DNA of 64,000 nt from Chitinophagaceae bacterium (GCA_020403455.1 JADBXP010000024.1:62001-126000); one strand, 5' to 3'; positions 1 through 9,940 are shown, counted from the stretch's first letter. Notes: generated from the letters alone by a model not told the origin. Numbers and translations are program-made.

Positions 1-1168
1 CTTCTTGTCTGGCTTGCCTGGCGACTTCCTGTGAACCGGGCACAATAAGCACCTGCACATCGGCATGCTTCTTCTTACCTTTAACCAGTGATGCTACCAA
101 ACGCAGATCTTCAATTCTTGAATTCGTACAACTGCCAATGAATACATGCTGAACGGGCATTCCTAACAAGGATTGACCGGCTTGCAGCCCCATATAAGTC
201 AATGACTTCTTCAGGTTATTTTTTTCCGCTTCATTGGTAAGACTTTCCAGACTTGGTATGGACTGTGTAATCGACATACCCATTCCCGGATTGGTACCAT
301 AAGTAATCATGGGTTCTATATGTTCCGCCTGGATCTTCAATTCCAGATCAAATACAGCATCTTGGTCAGTATACAATTCTTTCCATTTACTTTGCTGTTG
401 CTCCCAGGCATCACCGGCAGGGGCAAATGGCCTTCCTTTCACATATTGAAAAGTTGTAGCATCAGGGGCTATCAGTCCGCCGCGCGCACCCATTTCTATG
501 CTCATATTACAAATGGTCATGCGCGCCTCCATAGAAAGATTGCGAATGGCTGAGCCGGCATATTCAACAAAATATCCGGTGGCTCCGCCAGCAGATATCT
601 TTGCGATGATATATAAAATAATATCTTTTGCCACTACTCCGGGCATCAGCTCTCCTTCGATATTGATCCGCATCTGACGCGGCTTTGTTTGTAAAAGACA
701 TTGAGAAGCAAAAACCATTTCCACCTCACTAGTACCGATACCAAAAGCAATGGTACCAAATGCACCATGTGTAGAAGTGTGACTGTCTCCACATACTATG
801 GTCATCCCTGGTTGGGTAACCCCCAATTCGGGACCAATTACATGAACAATACCCTGATTGGGATGACCTAAACCATATAATTCAATCCCATGATTTGCAC
901 AATTTTTTATCAACTCTTGTACCTGCATACGAGACAATTCATCGCGTATGGGTAAATGTTGATTCAATGTAGGCACATTGTGGTCTGCGGTTGCTACGAT
1001 TTGTTGAGGACGAAAAATAGGCAACCCTCTTTTCTCCATTCCACGAAAGGCCTGCGGGCTTGTCACTTCATGTATCAAATGCCGGTCGATGTACAAAACA
1101 GAAGGTCCATCAGGAATTTCCTGAACAACATGCTCATTCCATATTTTATCAAACAAAGTCAATCCCAT
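1..1168 (-). CDS. leuC: 3-isopropylmalate dehydratase large subunit, partial (C-terminus outside window)
   Basis: Aconitase-family large subunit that isomerises 2-isopropylmalate to 3-isopropylmalate in leucine synthesis, working with LeuD. The frame is open from an ATG at 1168 to the left edge (389 codons), so the 3' end is missing. Visible family motifs are the N-terminal MGLTLFDKIW start, the DRHLIHEVTSPQAF stretch, VCGDSHTSTHGAFG, and GSCTNSR near the left edge, which includes the first 4Fe-4S cysteine; the remaining cluster ligands lie outside. It follows leuA with a 27 bp gap on the same strand, so the two are very probably co-transcribed, with leuD and leuB expected further left. Identification is firm. 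Confidence 0.97.
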   Translation of the reverse strand, partial: MGLTLFDKIWNEHVVQEIPDGPSVLYIDRHLIHEVTSPQAFRGMEKRGLPIFRPQQIVATADHNVPTLNQHLPIRDELSRMQVQELIKNCANHGIELYGLGHPNQGIVHVIGPELGVTQPGMTIVCGDSHTSTHGAFGTIAFGIGTSEVEMVFASQCLLQTKPRQMRINIEGELMPGVVAKDIILYIIAKISAGGATGYFVEYAGSAIRNLSMEARMTICNMSIEMGARGGLIAPDATTFQYVKGRPFAPAGDAWEQQQSKWKELYTDQDAVFDLELKIQAEHIEPMITYGTNPGMGMSITQSIPSLESLTNEAEKNNLKKSLTYMGLQAGQSLLGMPVQHVFIGSCTNSRIEDLRLVASLVKGKKKHADVQVLIVPGSQEVARQARQE

Positions 1169-1195
1169 AAAAAGATCAAGTTTTTAACTTTTCAA

Positions 1196-2365
1196 TCAAT
1201 GTGCTGCAACTGTTGCTACTTTATGAGCTTTTGCCAACTCGTGCAGGTTTTCTTCTTCCACCTCTTTTTGCCTGTCCGCAACCGCCAAGAACTGTTCATA
1301 TAATACATCTATATCATCTCTGGTAAAATCATATCCGAGCTTCTGAAAACGATAGGCAAGTGCACTTCTTCCACTGCGGGCTGTGAGTACAATTTTACTT
1401 CCCTCTGCACCAACTTCCTCTGGACTGATGATCTCATAAGTTTGAGCATCCTTCAAAAATCCATCCTGGTGAATCCCGGACGAATGAGAAAAAGCATTTG
1501 CCCCAACTATTGCTTTATTGGGCTGAACAGGTACCCGCATGGTTTCTGACACCAACCGACTCATTGGATTTAACATGGGTGTTTTAATGCGGGTGAATAG
1601 TCCAAGGTCTTTGTGTTGTTTTAAAACCATAACTACTTCTTCCAACGATGTATTTCCGGCACGTTCTCCAATACCATTGATGGTACATTCTATCTGACGG
1701 GCACCATTGATAACTCCTGAAATAGAGTTAGCGGTTGCCATTCCAAGGTCGTTGTGACAGTGGCAAGACAAAATAGCTTTATCTATATTGGGTACCTTAT
1801 TCATTAAAAAGGCAATTTTGGCGCCATATTGCTCTGGCAAGCAATAACCTGTGGTATCAGGAATATTTACCACTGTTGCACCGGCAGCAATAACTGCCTC
1901 CACTACCTGAGCGAGATAATCGTTGTCTGTTCTACCCGCATCTTCAGCAAAGAACTCTACATCATCTGTGAATTGTCTGGCCCATTTCACTGCCTGAACA
2001 GAGCGACGCAATATTTCCTCACGCGAAGTATTGAATTTTGCTTTGATGTGAAAATCGGAAGTGCCAATGCCGGTGTGAATGCGCGGCCGACGAGCACCCT
2101 TGAGTGCTGCTCCGGCAACTTCAATATCTTTTTGTACTGCTCTGGTAAGACCACATACTGTTGCATCCTTAATGATTTTGGCAATTTCACTAACTGACTC
2201 GAAATCACCCGGACTAGAAATGGGGAAACCGGCTTCGATAACGTCCACCCCCAATAACTCCAGTTGGAGTGCTAATGCTACTTTTTCTTTGGTATTGAGT
2301 TTGCAACCGGGAACCTGCTCACCATCTCGGAGCGTGGTATCAAAGATGAATACTTGTTTTTCCAT
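1196..2365 (-). CDS. leuA: 2-isopropylmalate synthase, short form without regulatory domain
   Basis: Condenses 2-oxoisovalerate with acetyl-CoA, the committed step to leucine. The 389-residue protein begins [20 protein letters not shown]; the first line contains the DTTLRDGEQ metal/active-site motif of the DRE-TIM metallolyase family, and [14 protein letters not shown] supplies the HxH metal ligands. It contains the TIM barrel and the helical linker subdomains (around [15 protein letters not shown]), but stops where full-length LeuA proteins (about 500-520 residues) continue into the LeuA dimer/leucine-binding domain. The frame is open upstream to 2422, but the ATG at 2365 matches the family start. 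A paralogous acyltransferase such as homocitrate or citramalate synthase is possible in principle, but the adjacent leuC favours LeuA. Confidence 0.93.
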   Translation of the reverse strand: MEKQVFIFDTTLRDGEQVPGCKLNTKEKVALALQLELLGVDVIEAGFPISSPGDFESVSEIAKIIKDATVCGLTRAVQKDIEVAGAALKGARRPRIHTGIGTSDFHIKAKFNTSREEILRRSVQAVKWARQFTDDVEFFAEDAGRTDNDYLAQVVEAVIAAGATVVNIPDTTGYCLPEQYGAKIAFLMNKVPNIDKAILSCHCHNDLGMATANSISGVINGARQIECTINGIGERAGNTSLEEVVMVLKQHKDLGLFTRIKTPMLNPMSRLVSETMRVPVQPNKAIVGANAFSHSSGIHQDGFLKDAQTYEIISPEEVGAEGSKIVLTARSGRSALAYRFQKLGYDFTRDDIDVLYEQFLAVADRQKEVEEENLHELAKAHKVATVAAH

Positions 2366-2488
2366 GGCACTTAAAATATGGTTGAAAAAGGGTTGATTTC
2401 TTACGACTATTTTCCCCTTCAAGTAGCCGGGGGGAGAAAATAAACGGGAAATAGCCGAATTTAGTCATGAAAAACTCAATTACCAGGT

Positions 2489-2517
2489 CAAAATAGGGTG
2501 TATTTTACACCCAACAA
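2489..2517 (-). promoter_or_regulatory. Candidate leuA promoter with 17-bp palindrome
   Basis: On the minus strand a TTG (2515-2517) is followed after 19 nt by TATTTTG (2489-2495), one base short of the Bacteroidota TAnnTTTG box. The spacer is filled by a perfect inverted repeat, GGGTGTA-TTT-TACACCC (2496-2512). It lies between divergent leuA and the gene at 2577. It could be an operator or an RNA hairpin; the position inside a promoter spacer favours an operator. The leader to leuA would be about 120 nt. Confidence 0.4.
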
Positions 2518-2576
2518 CGAGGTTTGGATAGCCTGAAATAGCTGATTTTATTGAGTTTACGGATAAAAAAAATACG

Positions 2577-4121
2577 ATGCCCAACCGGTCTGCAGATACC
2601 CTTTTTCAACTGATTCAGTCTCTCGAAAGGTCTGAAAAACGGAATTTTAAACTATACATAACCCGTAACACAGGAAGTAATGACCTTAAGATTGTACAAT
2701 TATTTGATGCCCTTGAGGGGATGAAACAATATGACGAGGACTTATTACTCAAAAAGAATCCTACCCTTCAGAAGCAACAATTATCGAATCTGAAAGCACA
2801 CTTATACCGTGAGATACTTGCCAGTTTACGCCTTTTGAAACAGGATGAAAATGTTGATTTACAAATTCATGAACAACTAGATTTTGCCCGTATCCTCTAC
2901 AACAAGGGTTTGTACCTGCAAAGTTTAAAGTTACTGGAGAGGGTCAAAGAATTTTCAAAAGCCAATAACCAGGCCACCTATCTACAACAAATTCTTTTTC
3001 TTGAAAAGAAGATTGAAATGCTTCATATTACCCGCAGTCTCCAAAACCGGGCTGATGAATTAAGCGAAGAAGTGGAAGAAGTGAATCGAAGAGTGGAGCT
3101 GATTGGTGATTTATCTAATCTCTCTCTACAATTGTATAGTTGGTACATCAAAAATGGACATGCAAGAGATGATGAAGATAGGGCAATAATTGAAAAATTT
3201 CTCGAACATCCGGCAATCGGAGCGGCTCAGCATGAAAAGGGATTCTATGAACGGCTTTACTTGTATCAATGTTTTTGCTGGCAGGCATTTATAACTCAGC
3301 AATTCCTGAGTTATTATCGGTATAGCCAAAAATGGGTAGATCTTTTCCATGCAAATGAAAAGATGATTTCAATCGAAACAATATCCTACATAAAAGGGTT
3401 ACACAATCTTCTCAGCGCCCATTTTGACCTTAGAAATTACCAAAAATTCAATGAGGTTATTCAATTATTGGAAGACTTCATAGAAACTCCGGAAGTGCAG
3501 CAAAACAAGAACAATCAACTTCAGACATTCATATATCTCTACACCTCCAGAATCAATTGTCACTTTATGATGGGAACCTTCTCGGAGGGATTATCATTGG
3601 TACCGGTCATAGAAGAGAAATTAAAAGAATACGAACCTTTTCTTGACAGACATAGGGTTCTGGTATTCTATTACAAATTTGCATCACTGTATTTTGGAAG
3701 TGGTTTATACGATGAAAGCATTGACTACCTTAATAAAATAATTCAATTAAAGGTTGATCTGAGAACTGATTTACAATGCTATGCCCGCCTGCTTCATCTG
3801 ATTGCTCATTATGAGTTGGGCAACCACGATTTAATACAATATCTGCTAAAATCTGTCTATCGTTTCATGTATAAAATGAAGAACCTAAGTGTGGTTGAGG
3901 AGAAAATTTTTGGTTTTCTACGAAAAGCTATGCGGCTAAATGCCCAACAGATTAAACCCTTATTTGAACAACTATTATATGAATTAAAGCCATTGGAAAA
4001 AAGCAGCACCGCAAACAGGGCATTTATGTATCTCGACATCATTTCCTGGCTGGAAAGTAAATTATCGAATGTTCCCGTTCAAGAAATCATTCGCAAAAAA
4101 TACCTGGAAGCGATTTCGTAA
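2577..4121 (+). CDS. Uncharacterised helical-repeat (TPR-like) protein
   Basis: I do not recognise a named family. The 514-residue product has no signal peptide or membrane segment and is almost wholly helical, with repeated pairs of amphipathic helices resembling tetratricopeptide repeats (for example around residues 95-150 and 350-420). A charged coiled-coil-like stretch lies near residues 140-175. This suggests a cytoplasmic scaffold or protein-protein interaction role. It is transcribed divergently from leuA and convergently toward the kinase operon, so context gives no functional hint. Base composition and codon use look like the neighbours. Confidence 0.8.
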   Translation: MPNRSADTLFQLIQSLERSEKRNFKLYITRNTGSNDLKIVQLFDALEGMKQYDEDLLLKKNPTLQKQQLSNLKAHLYREILASLRLLKQDENVDLQIHEQLDFARILYNKGLYLQSLKLLERVKEFSKANNQATYLQQILFLEKKIEMLHITRSLQNRADELSEEVEEVNRRVELIGDLSNLSLQLYSWYIKNGHARDDEDRAIIEKFLEHPAIGAAQHEKGFYERLYLYQCFCWQAFITQQFLSYYRYSQKWVDLFHANEKMISIETISYIKGLHNLLSAHFDLRNYQKFNEVIQLLEDFIETPEVQQNKNNQLQTFIYLYTSRINCHFMMGTFSEGLSLVPVIEEKLKEYEPFLDRHRVLVFYYKFASLYFGSGLYDESIDYLNKIIQLKVDLRTDLQCYARLLHLIAHYELGNHDLIQYLLKSVYRFMYKMKNLSVVEEKIFGFLRKAMRLNAQQIKPLFEQLLYELKPLEKSSTANRAFMYLDIISWLESKLSNVPVQEIIRKKYLEAIS

Positions 4122-4141
4122 GCAAGACAATCAACTTACTC

Positions 4142-5596
4142 TTAAGCCATAACTGCCGGAGATGAGTTGAAAGGAAATTTTATATGAATTCTGCAGCCAT
4201 TGCCGGGAGATGTATTAATTTCCAAGCTGCCATTATATACATCTGTCCTGCTGCTGATGTTGTGCATACCTACTCCCTTTCTCGGCATATTCAAATCAAA
4301 TCCAACACCGTTATCAGCAATTGTAAGCAAAAGTTGTTCTTCTGTTCGAGCAAGTACGATTGAGACTTCGTCTGCCTTAGAATACTTGATAATATTATTC
4401 ATTTGCTCCTGCACAATCCGAAATATATTCAATTTAAATTCATATGGAATATCTTTTTCGTAGAATGAATCACATCTGTAATCTACATCAAAGTCATTGA
4501 CTGCATTAACATCATCTAACAATCCTTCAATGGCCTTGCTTAAACCAAAATGCTTAATGAGTGGAGTAACCAGTATCTGAGATAGTTTTCTAATTTCCTC
4601 AATAGCGTTCAAAATGAATTGTTGAGACTGCGTAAGCAACTCAGATTCCGTCCCTAATTGCTGCTGTGCAGAAGCAATGTACATCATAGCTACAGTCAGT
4701 TGCTGATTTACATTATCGTGTAATTCTGTACTGATCTCATTGCGTTCTTTCTCCTGAACTTTAATAATCGCCTCATTCAATTCCTTTTGTTTGAGCATTT
4801 TTTCTTCCTCGAGCTTTTCCTGCAACTGAATGGTCTCGGTAATATCATTATGAATTGCCAGAATTGCCAGATTGCCTTTGTATTCTATTTTGTGGGAAGA
4901 AATATCCATTATGATCAGATCCCCCGACTTATTCAGGTGTGTCCAAAGAGCTGTCTCCTTCATCAAATCAGTATCTCTGAATATGCGGGCAGTTTCAAGC
5001 AATCGGGTATATTCACTTTCATGACCTAATTCCAAAACTGTTTTGGATAGAAATTCATCCCGGTTGTAACCATACTGTGATTGTGCTGCCTCATTCACTT
5101 CTAATACCCGAAAACTTTGAATATCCCAGATGATTATAGGCAATGGGTTATTAAAAAATAAGTTGCGATAACTCTCACTACTTTCTCTTAAACTTTCTAA
5201 GATTCGGTTACGCTCAACGCTATACTGTATAGATTTTAATAGCAAGCGCTCGTCGTACTCACCTTTGATAAGATAATCTTGCGCACCATTGGCCATTGTT
5301 TCCAAAGCCATCTCCATATCTGCAAGTCCGGTTAAAACTATTATTGGAATCCCCGAAGCATATTCGCTGATATGAACAAAAGAGTCAAATCCGGTACTGT
5401 CTGGCAAAGAAAGGTCAAGCAAAATCATATTGATGTAATACTCACTCAGCAGTCTAATCGCTTCCTGAACACTACGTGCTTTGTATATTCTTGCAACCTG
5501 TAAGCCTGTTAATGCAAGACTTTCCTCCAGAAGATACAAGTCTCCAGGATTGTCTTCGACAATCATGATGGAAAGTGGTTGTTGATGAAGAGACAT
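4142..5596 (-). CDS. Hybrid signalling protein: receiver - PAS - HisKA_3 histidine kinase
   Basis: Cytoplasmic 484-residue sensor with an unusual order. An N-terminal receiver domain (residues about 8-125; phospho-acceptor D61, conserved T89 and K111) is followed by a PAS domain (about 140-255), then a NarX/UhpB-type dimerisation domain with the phospho-accepting histidine H293 in ELHDN, and a C-terminal HATPase (N401, DNGVGF, GVGMHN). There are no transmembrane segments. It starts 20 bp after the stop of the PAS kinase gene upstream, so the two form an operon. Inference: the upstream HisKA kinase may phosphorylate D61, setting the activity of this kinase. No DNA-binding response regulator lies nearby, so the output is unknown. 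Confidence 0.92.
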   Translation of the reverse strand: MSLHQQPLSIMIVEDNPGDLYLLEESLALTGLQVARIYKARSVQEAIRLLSEYYINMILLDLSLPDSTGFDSFVHISEYASGIPIIVLTGLADMEMALETMANGAQDYLIKGEYDERLLLKSIQYSVERNRILESLRESSESYRNLFFNNPLPIIIWDIQSFRVLEVNEAAQSQYGYNRDEFLSKTVLELGHESEYTRLLETARIFRDTDLMKETALWTHLNKSGDLIIMDISSHKIEYKGNLAILAIHNDITETIQLQEKLEEEKMLKQKELNEAIIKVQEKERNEISTELHDNVNQQLTVAMMYIASAQQQLGTESELLTQSQQFILNAIEEIRKLSQILVTPLIKHFGLSKAIEGLLDDVNAVNDFDVDYRCDSFYEKDIPYEFKLNIFRIVQEQMNNIIKYSKADEVSIVLARTEEQLLLTIADNGVGFDLNMPRKGVGMHNISSRTDVYNGSLEINTSPGNGCRIHIKFPFNSSPAVMA

Positions 5597-5616
5597 CTTT
5601 CTTGTTTTAGCTAAAA

Positions 5617-7683
5617 TTAACCCGCAGCAATGTTCTCAGTAATAAAGCCCGGGGCATGTTGATCCAAGTGCTTGCTGATGGTGAAATAAAATGTACTGCC
5701 TTTATCCGGCTCGGAAGTTACCCATATTTTTCCGCCATGTTTCTCGACAATTTTTTTACAAACAGATAACCCAATACCAGTTCCACTGTATTGATGCTTA
5801 TGATGTAAACGTTGAAAAAGCACAAAAATTTTATCAAAGAACATTGGCTTTATACCAATTCCATTGTCCTGTACTGAAAATAGAAAATGATTGTCCTCCT
5901 CCTGACCACTTACAATAACAATCGGTTTTTCTTTCCCAATGTATTTCAAGGCGTTACCTACCAGGTTCTGAAAAAGCTGAAATAATTGGGTTTTATTACC
6001 CATAATCACAGGCAAATCTTTACAAACAATGGTTGCCTCACATTCAGCGATGCGATTAACAAAAACTTCCTGTACCTCCTTCATCAATTGATTGATGTCA
6101 ATAGACTCAGCAACTCCTTTATTTGATCCAATTCTTGAATATTCAAGTAGGTCGGTAATTAATCGCTTCATTCGATCTGCACCATCCATAACGAAGTGGA
6201 GATATTGTTCGGCAGTATCATCAATTTTTTCCTGGTATTTTTTTCTGAACAATTGCAGAAAGCTGGTTATCATCCTTAGTGGCTCTTGCATGTCATGGGA
6301 TGCCACATAAGCGAATCTTTCGAGCTCAACGTTGGAAGCTGCTAATTCGTCAGCACGCTGCTTGAGTTGTTTGTTAAGTTCCAACAACAAAGCTTCGTCT
6401 TCCTTCCGACGTGTAATATTTTGTGTTGCTCCAAAAAGACGAATGGGTTGCCCGTCTGTATTTCTTACTATGAATGCCTTGTGATAAAAATAATTGTATT
6501 TTCCGGAATGACCCTGCATGCGAAACTCATCTTCCCAGTACTGATTGCTCTTATTGCGCAATGAATCATTTCGCTTTTTTATTACCCGATTATAGTCGTC
6601 AGGATGAAGTAATTGCTTCCAGGCATTGAAAAGAATTTGCTCCTTACCTATCTCTACACCAAAAAAATCTGATAGTCCGGTATTCGCTTTAACCAATAGA
6701 CCTTTCTCAACATCCCATTCCCAAATAATATCATTGGTTGCTCGGGAAATCAGGTCATACCGTTGGTTACTCAACCAAATATTCTCCTGAGCCAACTTAC
6801 TCTCTAATAAAATAGATAAAAAATTAGTCATCTGCAACGCGAGATCAGTCTGACCAATTTGTTCTTGTTGCCCCTCTTTATAAAATATTTCCAACACCCC
6901 CCAGGCATCTCCCGATGCCTGGGACACAGGATACGCTGTTGAAGCAATGAATCCATGTTTGGAAAGAATCTCATTGACTTCCGGACTTACTGACGCGGAA
7001 GCAGCGTTGCTTTTCGCATTATTTTCTTCCATTGCACTCCAGGCGGGCCAGATTGAGTTCTCAACTTTCAGCGAACCGATATCATTGATAAGCGAAGCAG
7101 GTATATTAATCGATGAACTGGTTTGAAAACTATTTCCCTGTGACTGCCAAAGTATCATCGGCAATTCATTATAAATCTGAGCTACTGAAGCAATATAAGT
7201 GTCGAGTACTTGATGCAAATCTTTAAAAGGATTGGCATTCATAGCAAGAACTTCTCTCTCCAATAGAAGCATTTTTTTTCTTTGAACTATCTCAGTAACA
7301 TTTTTAAAATAAACGACAATGTTTTCATCTGAAGGATATACAGATAATTCAATCCAATTATTAAACGCCGGAAAGTATTCTTTGAAGATAAGTGAACGGT
7401 TTTCCTGCATAATCGATGGATAAGCAGGATATTGTTTTAATACATTGATCTCTGGAAATATAATCCATATGTTTTTCCCAATGAGGTCTTCAGCTCGTTC
7501 AAGCTTTACCAAGGTGGCGGCCGGCTGGTTACAAAACAAAATATCTCCATTCTTATTCATAACCAATAAGCCATCTGTGATACTTTGAAGCACTTTTTCC
7601 AGATACAATGAATTGATACCACCTTGTGAAGCAATAGGCGGCTGATTCAATTGAGGACTTACTTTATTATCCGGTAGGTTCAT
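5617..7683 (-). CDS. PAS/GAF-type sensor histidine kinase
   Basis: A 688-residue soluble kinase. From the ATG at 7683: PAS domain about 26-135, a less conserved GAF-like region about 150-300, a second PAS with PAC motif about 310-428, coiled linker, HisKA domain with H463 in the ASHDMQEPL motif typical of phytochrome-like kinases, then HATPase with N-box (QNLVGNALKYIG), DNGIGIKP and GTGIGL motifs. The frame is open from a GTG at 7746, which would add 21 residues; the ATG is preferred because it begins just before the ordered region. No membrane segment was seen, so a cytoplasmic signal is likely. It is first in a two-gene operon with the receiver-PAS-kinase. Confidence 0.92.
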   Translation of the reverse strand: MNLPDNKVSPQLNQPPIASQGGINSLYLEKVLQSITDGLLVMNKNGDILFCNQPAATLVKLERAEDLIGKNIWIIFPEINVLKQYPAYPSIMQENRSLIFKEYFPAFNNWIELSVYPSDENIVVYFKNVTEIVQRKKMLLLEREVLAMNANPFKDLHQVLDTYIASVAQIYNELPMILWQSQGNSFQTSSSINIPASLINDIGSLKVENSIWPAWSAMEENNAKSNAASASVSPEVNEILSKHGFIASTAYPVSQASGDAWGVLEIFYKEGQQEQIGQTDLALQMTNFLSILLESKLAQENIWLSNQRYDLISRATNDIIWEWDVEKGLLVKANTGLSDFFGVEIGKEQILFNAWKQLLHPDDYNRVIKKRNDSLRNKSNQYWEDEFRMQGHSGKYNYFYHKAFIVRNTDGQPIRLFGATQNITRRKEDEALLLELNKQLKQRADELAASNVELERFAYVASHDMQEPLRMITSFLQLFRKKYQEKIDDTAEQYLHFVMDGADRMKRLITDLLEYSRIGSNKGVAESIDINQLMKEVQEVFVNRIAECEATIVCKDLPVIMGNKTQLFQLFQNLVGNALKYIGKEKPIVIVSGQEEDNHFLFSVQDNGIGIKPMFFDKIFVLFQRLHHKHQYSGTGIGLSVCKKIVEKHGGKIWVTSEPDKGSTFYFTISKHLDQHAPGFITENIAAG

Positions 7684-7804
7684 CGGGTCTCCATTTTCAA
7701 AAAAAACTGTTGATTGGAAGGCTGAAAAGTATTCTAAATTCGGCACATTTTACTAGACTTCCAATTTTATTCAATCGGTCGGGTACATTTAACATCTGAG
7801 GTAT

Positions 7805-7843
7805 ATAAAAAACAACCGCCCGACTGGTTATGGTCGGGCGGTT
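7805..7843 (-). terminator. Rho-independent terminator of the acyl-CoA ligase gene
   Basis: An 11-bp GC-rich perfect stem (7814-7824 with 7833-7843) with an 8-nt loop is followed, on the minus strand, by GTTTTTTATA. It lies 22 bp after the ligase stop codon and insulates the kinase operon from it. Confidence 0.88.
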
Positions 7844-7865
7844 ATAGAGTACGTGAAAATATCTA

Positions 7866-9662
7866 CTACTCGGCGTAGATGCGCTCAATAGCATCTTTGT
7901 ATTTTTCCATCACCACTTTTCGCTTCAAGCTTAATTTGGGTGTCATCTCTCCGGTATCTATGGTCCACTCTCTGGGGAGCAATTCAAACTTTTTAATTTG
8001 CTCGACATGGTTAAAATAAGTGTTGAAACTTTCAACCAGTTCCTTATATAACTCTAGTACCCGCGGATGATGAACTACATCTTCATTGGTCGTATAGGTA
8101 AGCCCTTTTTCCCTCATCCAGTCTTTTAATGTAGCAAATGATGGGACAATCAAAGCCCCCACAAACTTTTTATCGGCACCTACCACCATCATTTGTTCAA
8201 TGAAAGGGCTTTCCTTGAATTTGTTTTCAATGGGTTGGGGAGCGACATATTTTCCACCACTTGTTTTGAACAGCTCTTTTTTCCGATCAGTAATCTTAAG
8301 ATACTTCTTATCAACCCACACACCAATATCACCGGTATAAAGCCAACCGTCAATTATTACTTCTGCAGTGAGATCCGGGCGCAGGTAATATCCTTCCATA
8401 ACGCTTGGGCCCTTCACACATATTTCTCCATCTTCTGCAATTTTTACTTCCTGACCATTTACAGGAGGACCTACCGTTCCAAAACGCATACCACCCGGTG
8501 ACTGTCTATTAACAGTGATAACCGGACTATTCTCTGTTGGTCCATATCCTTCGTATACAGGAATTCCAGCAGCATTAAAAATACGGAGCAACTTGACCTG
8601 ACATGCCGCACCGCCTGTTATGATAAATGATACCCTGCCACCCAATGCCTCTTTCCATTTGGAGAAGATCAGTTTTCTGGCAATGGCCAACTGGATATTA
8701 TACCATGCACCACCGGATTTGTAGTTGTCATATTTTTCTGCCAAATCAACCGCCCAGAAAAACAATTTCCGTTTCGTACCTGTCAATTCATTTCCTTTGG
8801 CCATGATTTTTTCAAAAACCTTTTCCAGCAACCTTGGAACGGTAGTAAATCCATCAGGTTTTACTTCGCGAAGATTATCGCCAATGGTTTCCAAATTTTC
8901 TGCATAATATATACTGATACCACTGTATAAATATATATAGGTACAGGCTTTTTCAAAAATATGATTCAGGGGAAGAAAACTCAATATTTTGCTGCCCGGC
9001 GCATCTCTGAAAGGAAAACTTTCCTTTGACATCATTACATTGGAATAAATATTCTTATGGCTCAACATAACCCCCTTCGGTGTTCCCGTTGTACCGGAAG
9101 TATAGATGATGGTGGCGAGGTGGCTGGTAGGAATAGTTGCCTTAATTGTATTTACCTGTGTTTGGTAAGAACTTTCTGCCGGCTGCAATAATGTCTTCCA
9201 GTGAACTGTACCTGGTATTTCATCAAAAACAAATATCTCCTTCAATGAAGGAATTTTACTTCGCAATGCATTGATCTTATCATACATTTCCTGGTTACTT
9301 ACGAATGCATATTTAACTGCTGCGTTATTGAAAATGAATTCGATTTCCAGGGGGTTGGTAGTAGGATAAAGTGGTACGAGAATGGCACCAATTTGTTGAA
9401 CTGCTAAGTCAGTGAAAACCCACTCAGGTCTGTTGTTACTGATAATGGCAATCTTATCACTGCCTTCCGGGGTAAAATCATGACCACTAACTCCTAACTG
9501 TAAAAGTCCTGCAGAAAGTGAATTGACTGTTTGGGCTACTTCCTGGGTGCTGTGTTTAACCCAGGTTCCATTCACTTTTGAAACCAGCATTTCATCTGTA
9601 GGAAAATGTTGCAACTGGTGTTCAATACAATCAAATAGTCTTTTGTATTCCATATGGCGCAT
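7866..9662 (-). CDS. Long-chain fatty acid-CoA ligase (AMP-binding)
   Basis: Adenylate-forming enzyme that activates long-chain fatty acids to acyl-CoA using ATP, at the inner face of the membrane. The 598-residue length and motifs fit the FACS/FadD15-like group: P-loop TIIYTSGTTGTPKGV, the GYGPTENSPV acid-binding motif, YTGDIG, and DRKKELFKTSGGKYVAPQPIE with the C-terminal lysine domain. Start codons ATG at 9662 and at residue 4 (MEYKRLF) are both possible. It stands alone between a terminator downstream and a 278-bp intergenic region upstream. The exact chain-length preference cannot be read from the sequence. Confidence 0.93.
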   Translation of the reverse strand: MRHMEYKRLFDCIEHQLQHFPTDEMLVSKVNGTWVKHSTQEVAQTVNSLSAGLLQLGVSGHDFTPEGSDKIAIISNNRPEWVFTDLAVQQIGAILVPLYPTTNPLEIEFIFNNAAVKYAFVSNQEMYDKINALRSKIPSLKEIFVFDEIPGTVHWKTLLQPAESSYQTQVNTIKATIPTSHLATIIYTSGTTGTPKGVMLSHKNIYSNVMMSKESFPFRDAPGSKILSFLPLNHIFEKACTYIYLYSGISIYYAENLETIGDNLREVKPDGFTTVPRLLEKVFEKIMAKGNELTGTKRKLFFWAVDLAEKYDNYKSGGAWYNIQLAIARKLIFSKWKEALGGRVSFIITGGAACQVKLLRIFNAAGIPVYEGYGPTENSPVITVNRQSPGGMRFGTVGPPVNGQEVKIAEDGEICVKGPSVMEGYYLRPDLTAEVIIDGWLYTGDIGVWVDKKYLKITDRKKELFKTSGGKYVAPQPIENKFKESPFIEQMMVVGADKKFVGALIVPSFATLKDWMREKGLTYTTNEDVVHHPRVLELYKELVESFNTYFNHVEQIKKFELLPREWTIDTGEMTPKLSLKRKVVMEKYKDAIERIYAE

Positions 9663-9940
9663 TTATTTTTACTATAAAAATATCTTATGCAAAATCGTTA
9701 CTTGAATAAATCTTTTTAACAGTTCAAAGCACGTAATGTTGTCGCGTAGCCAACAAACAGACTTAATAAAAGTCATAACTGCTTTGAATTTGCTGTCACC
9801 GGCATGAATTCAATCGTTTAGTGAAGTTCCAAGTTAGTTTATTTTTTCAAAACCGGAACAAGGCTGTTCTAAGAAAAATACATCCCTGTTGAAAAGAGCA
9901 GTCCTCTTTCAACAAGCGCAATAAGAGAAGTGACTTCTAA
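9663..9940. other. Intergenic region, AT-rich, no gene seen
   Basis: A 278-bp gap between two minus-strand genes. It holds a long-range inverted repeat (TTCAAAGCA at 9723-9731 with TGCTTTGAA at 9780-9788) and an imperfect hairpin at 9888-9913 that may act as a weak terminator for the DUF1015 gene, although no good U-run follows. No ORF, tRNA or clear TAnnTTTG promoter was found; the ligase promoter is presumably here. Confidence 0.4.

Noticed and set aside
7805-7843. GC-rich hairpin considered as regulator of the kinase operon
   Set aside because: Its U-run is on the minus strand directly after the acyl-CoA ligase stop, so it is that gene's terminator.
9723-9788. Long-range inverted repeat TTCAAAGCA...TGCTTTGAA considered as a mobile-element end or attachment site
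   Set aside because: Arms are only 9 bp, there is no transposase, no flanking target duplication and no integrase; most likely chance or a weak RNA structure.
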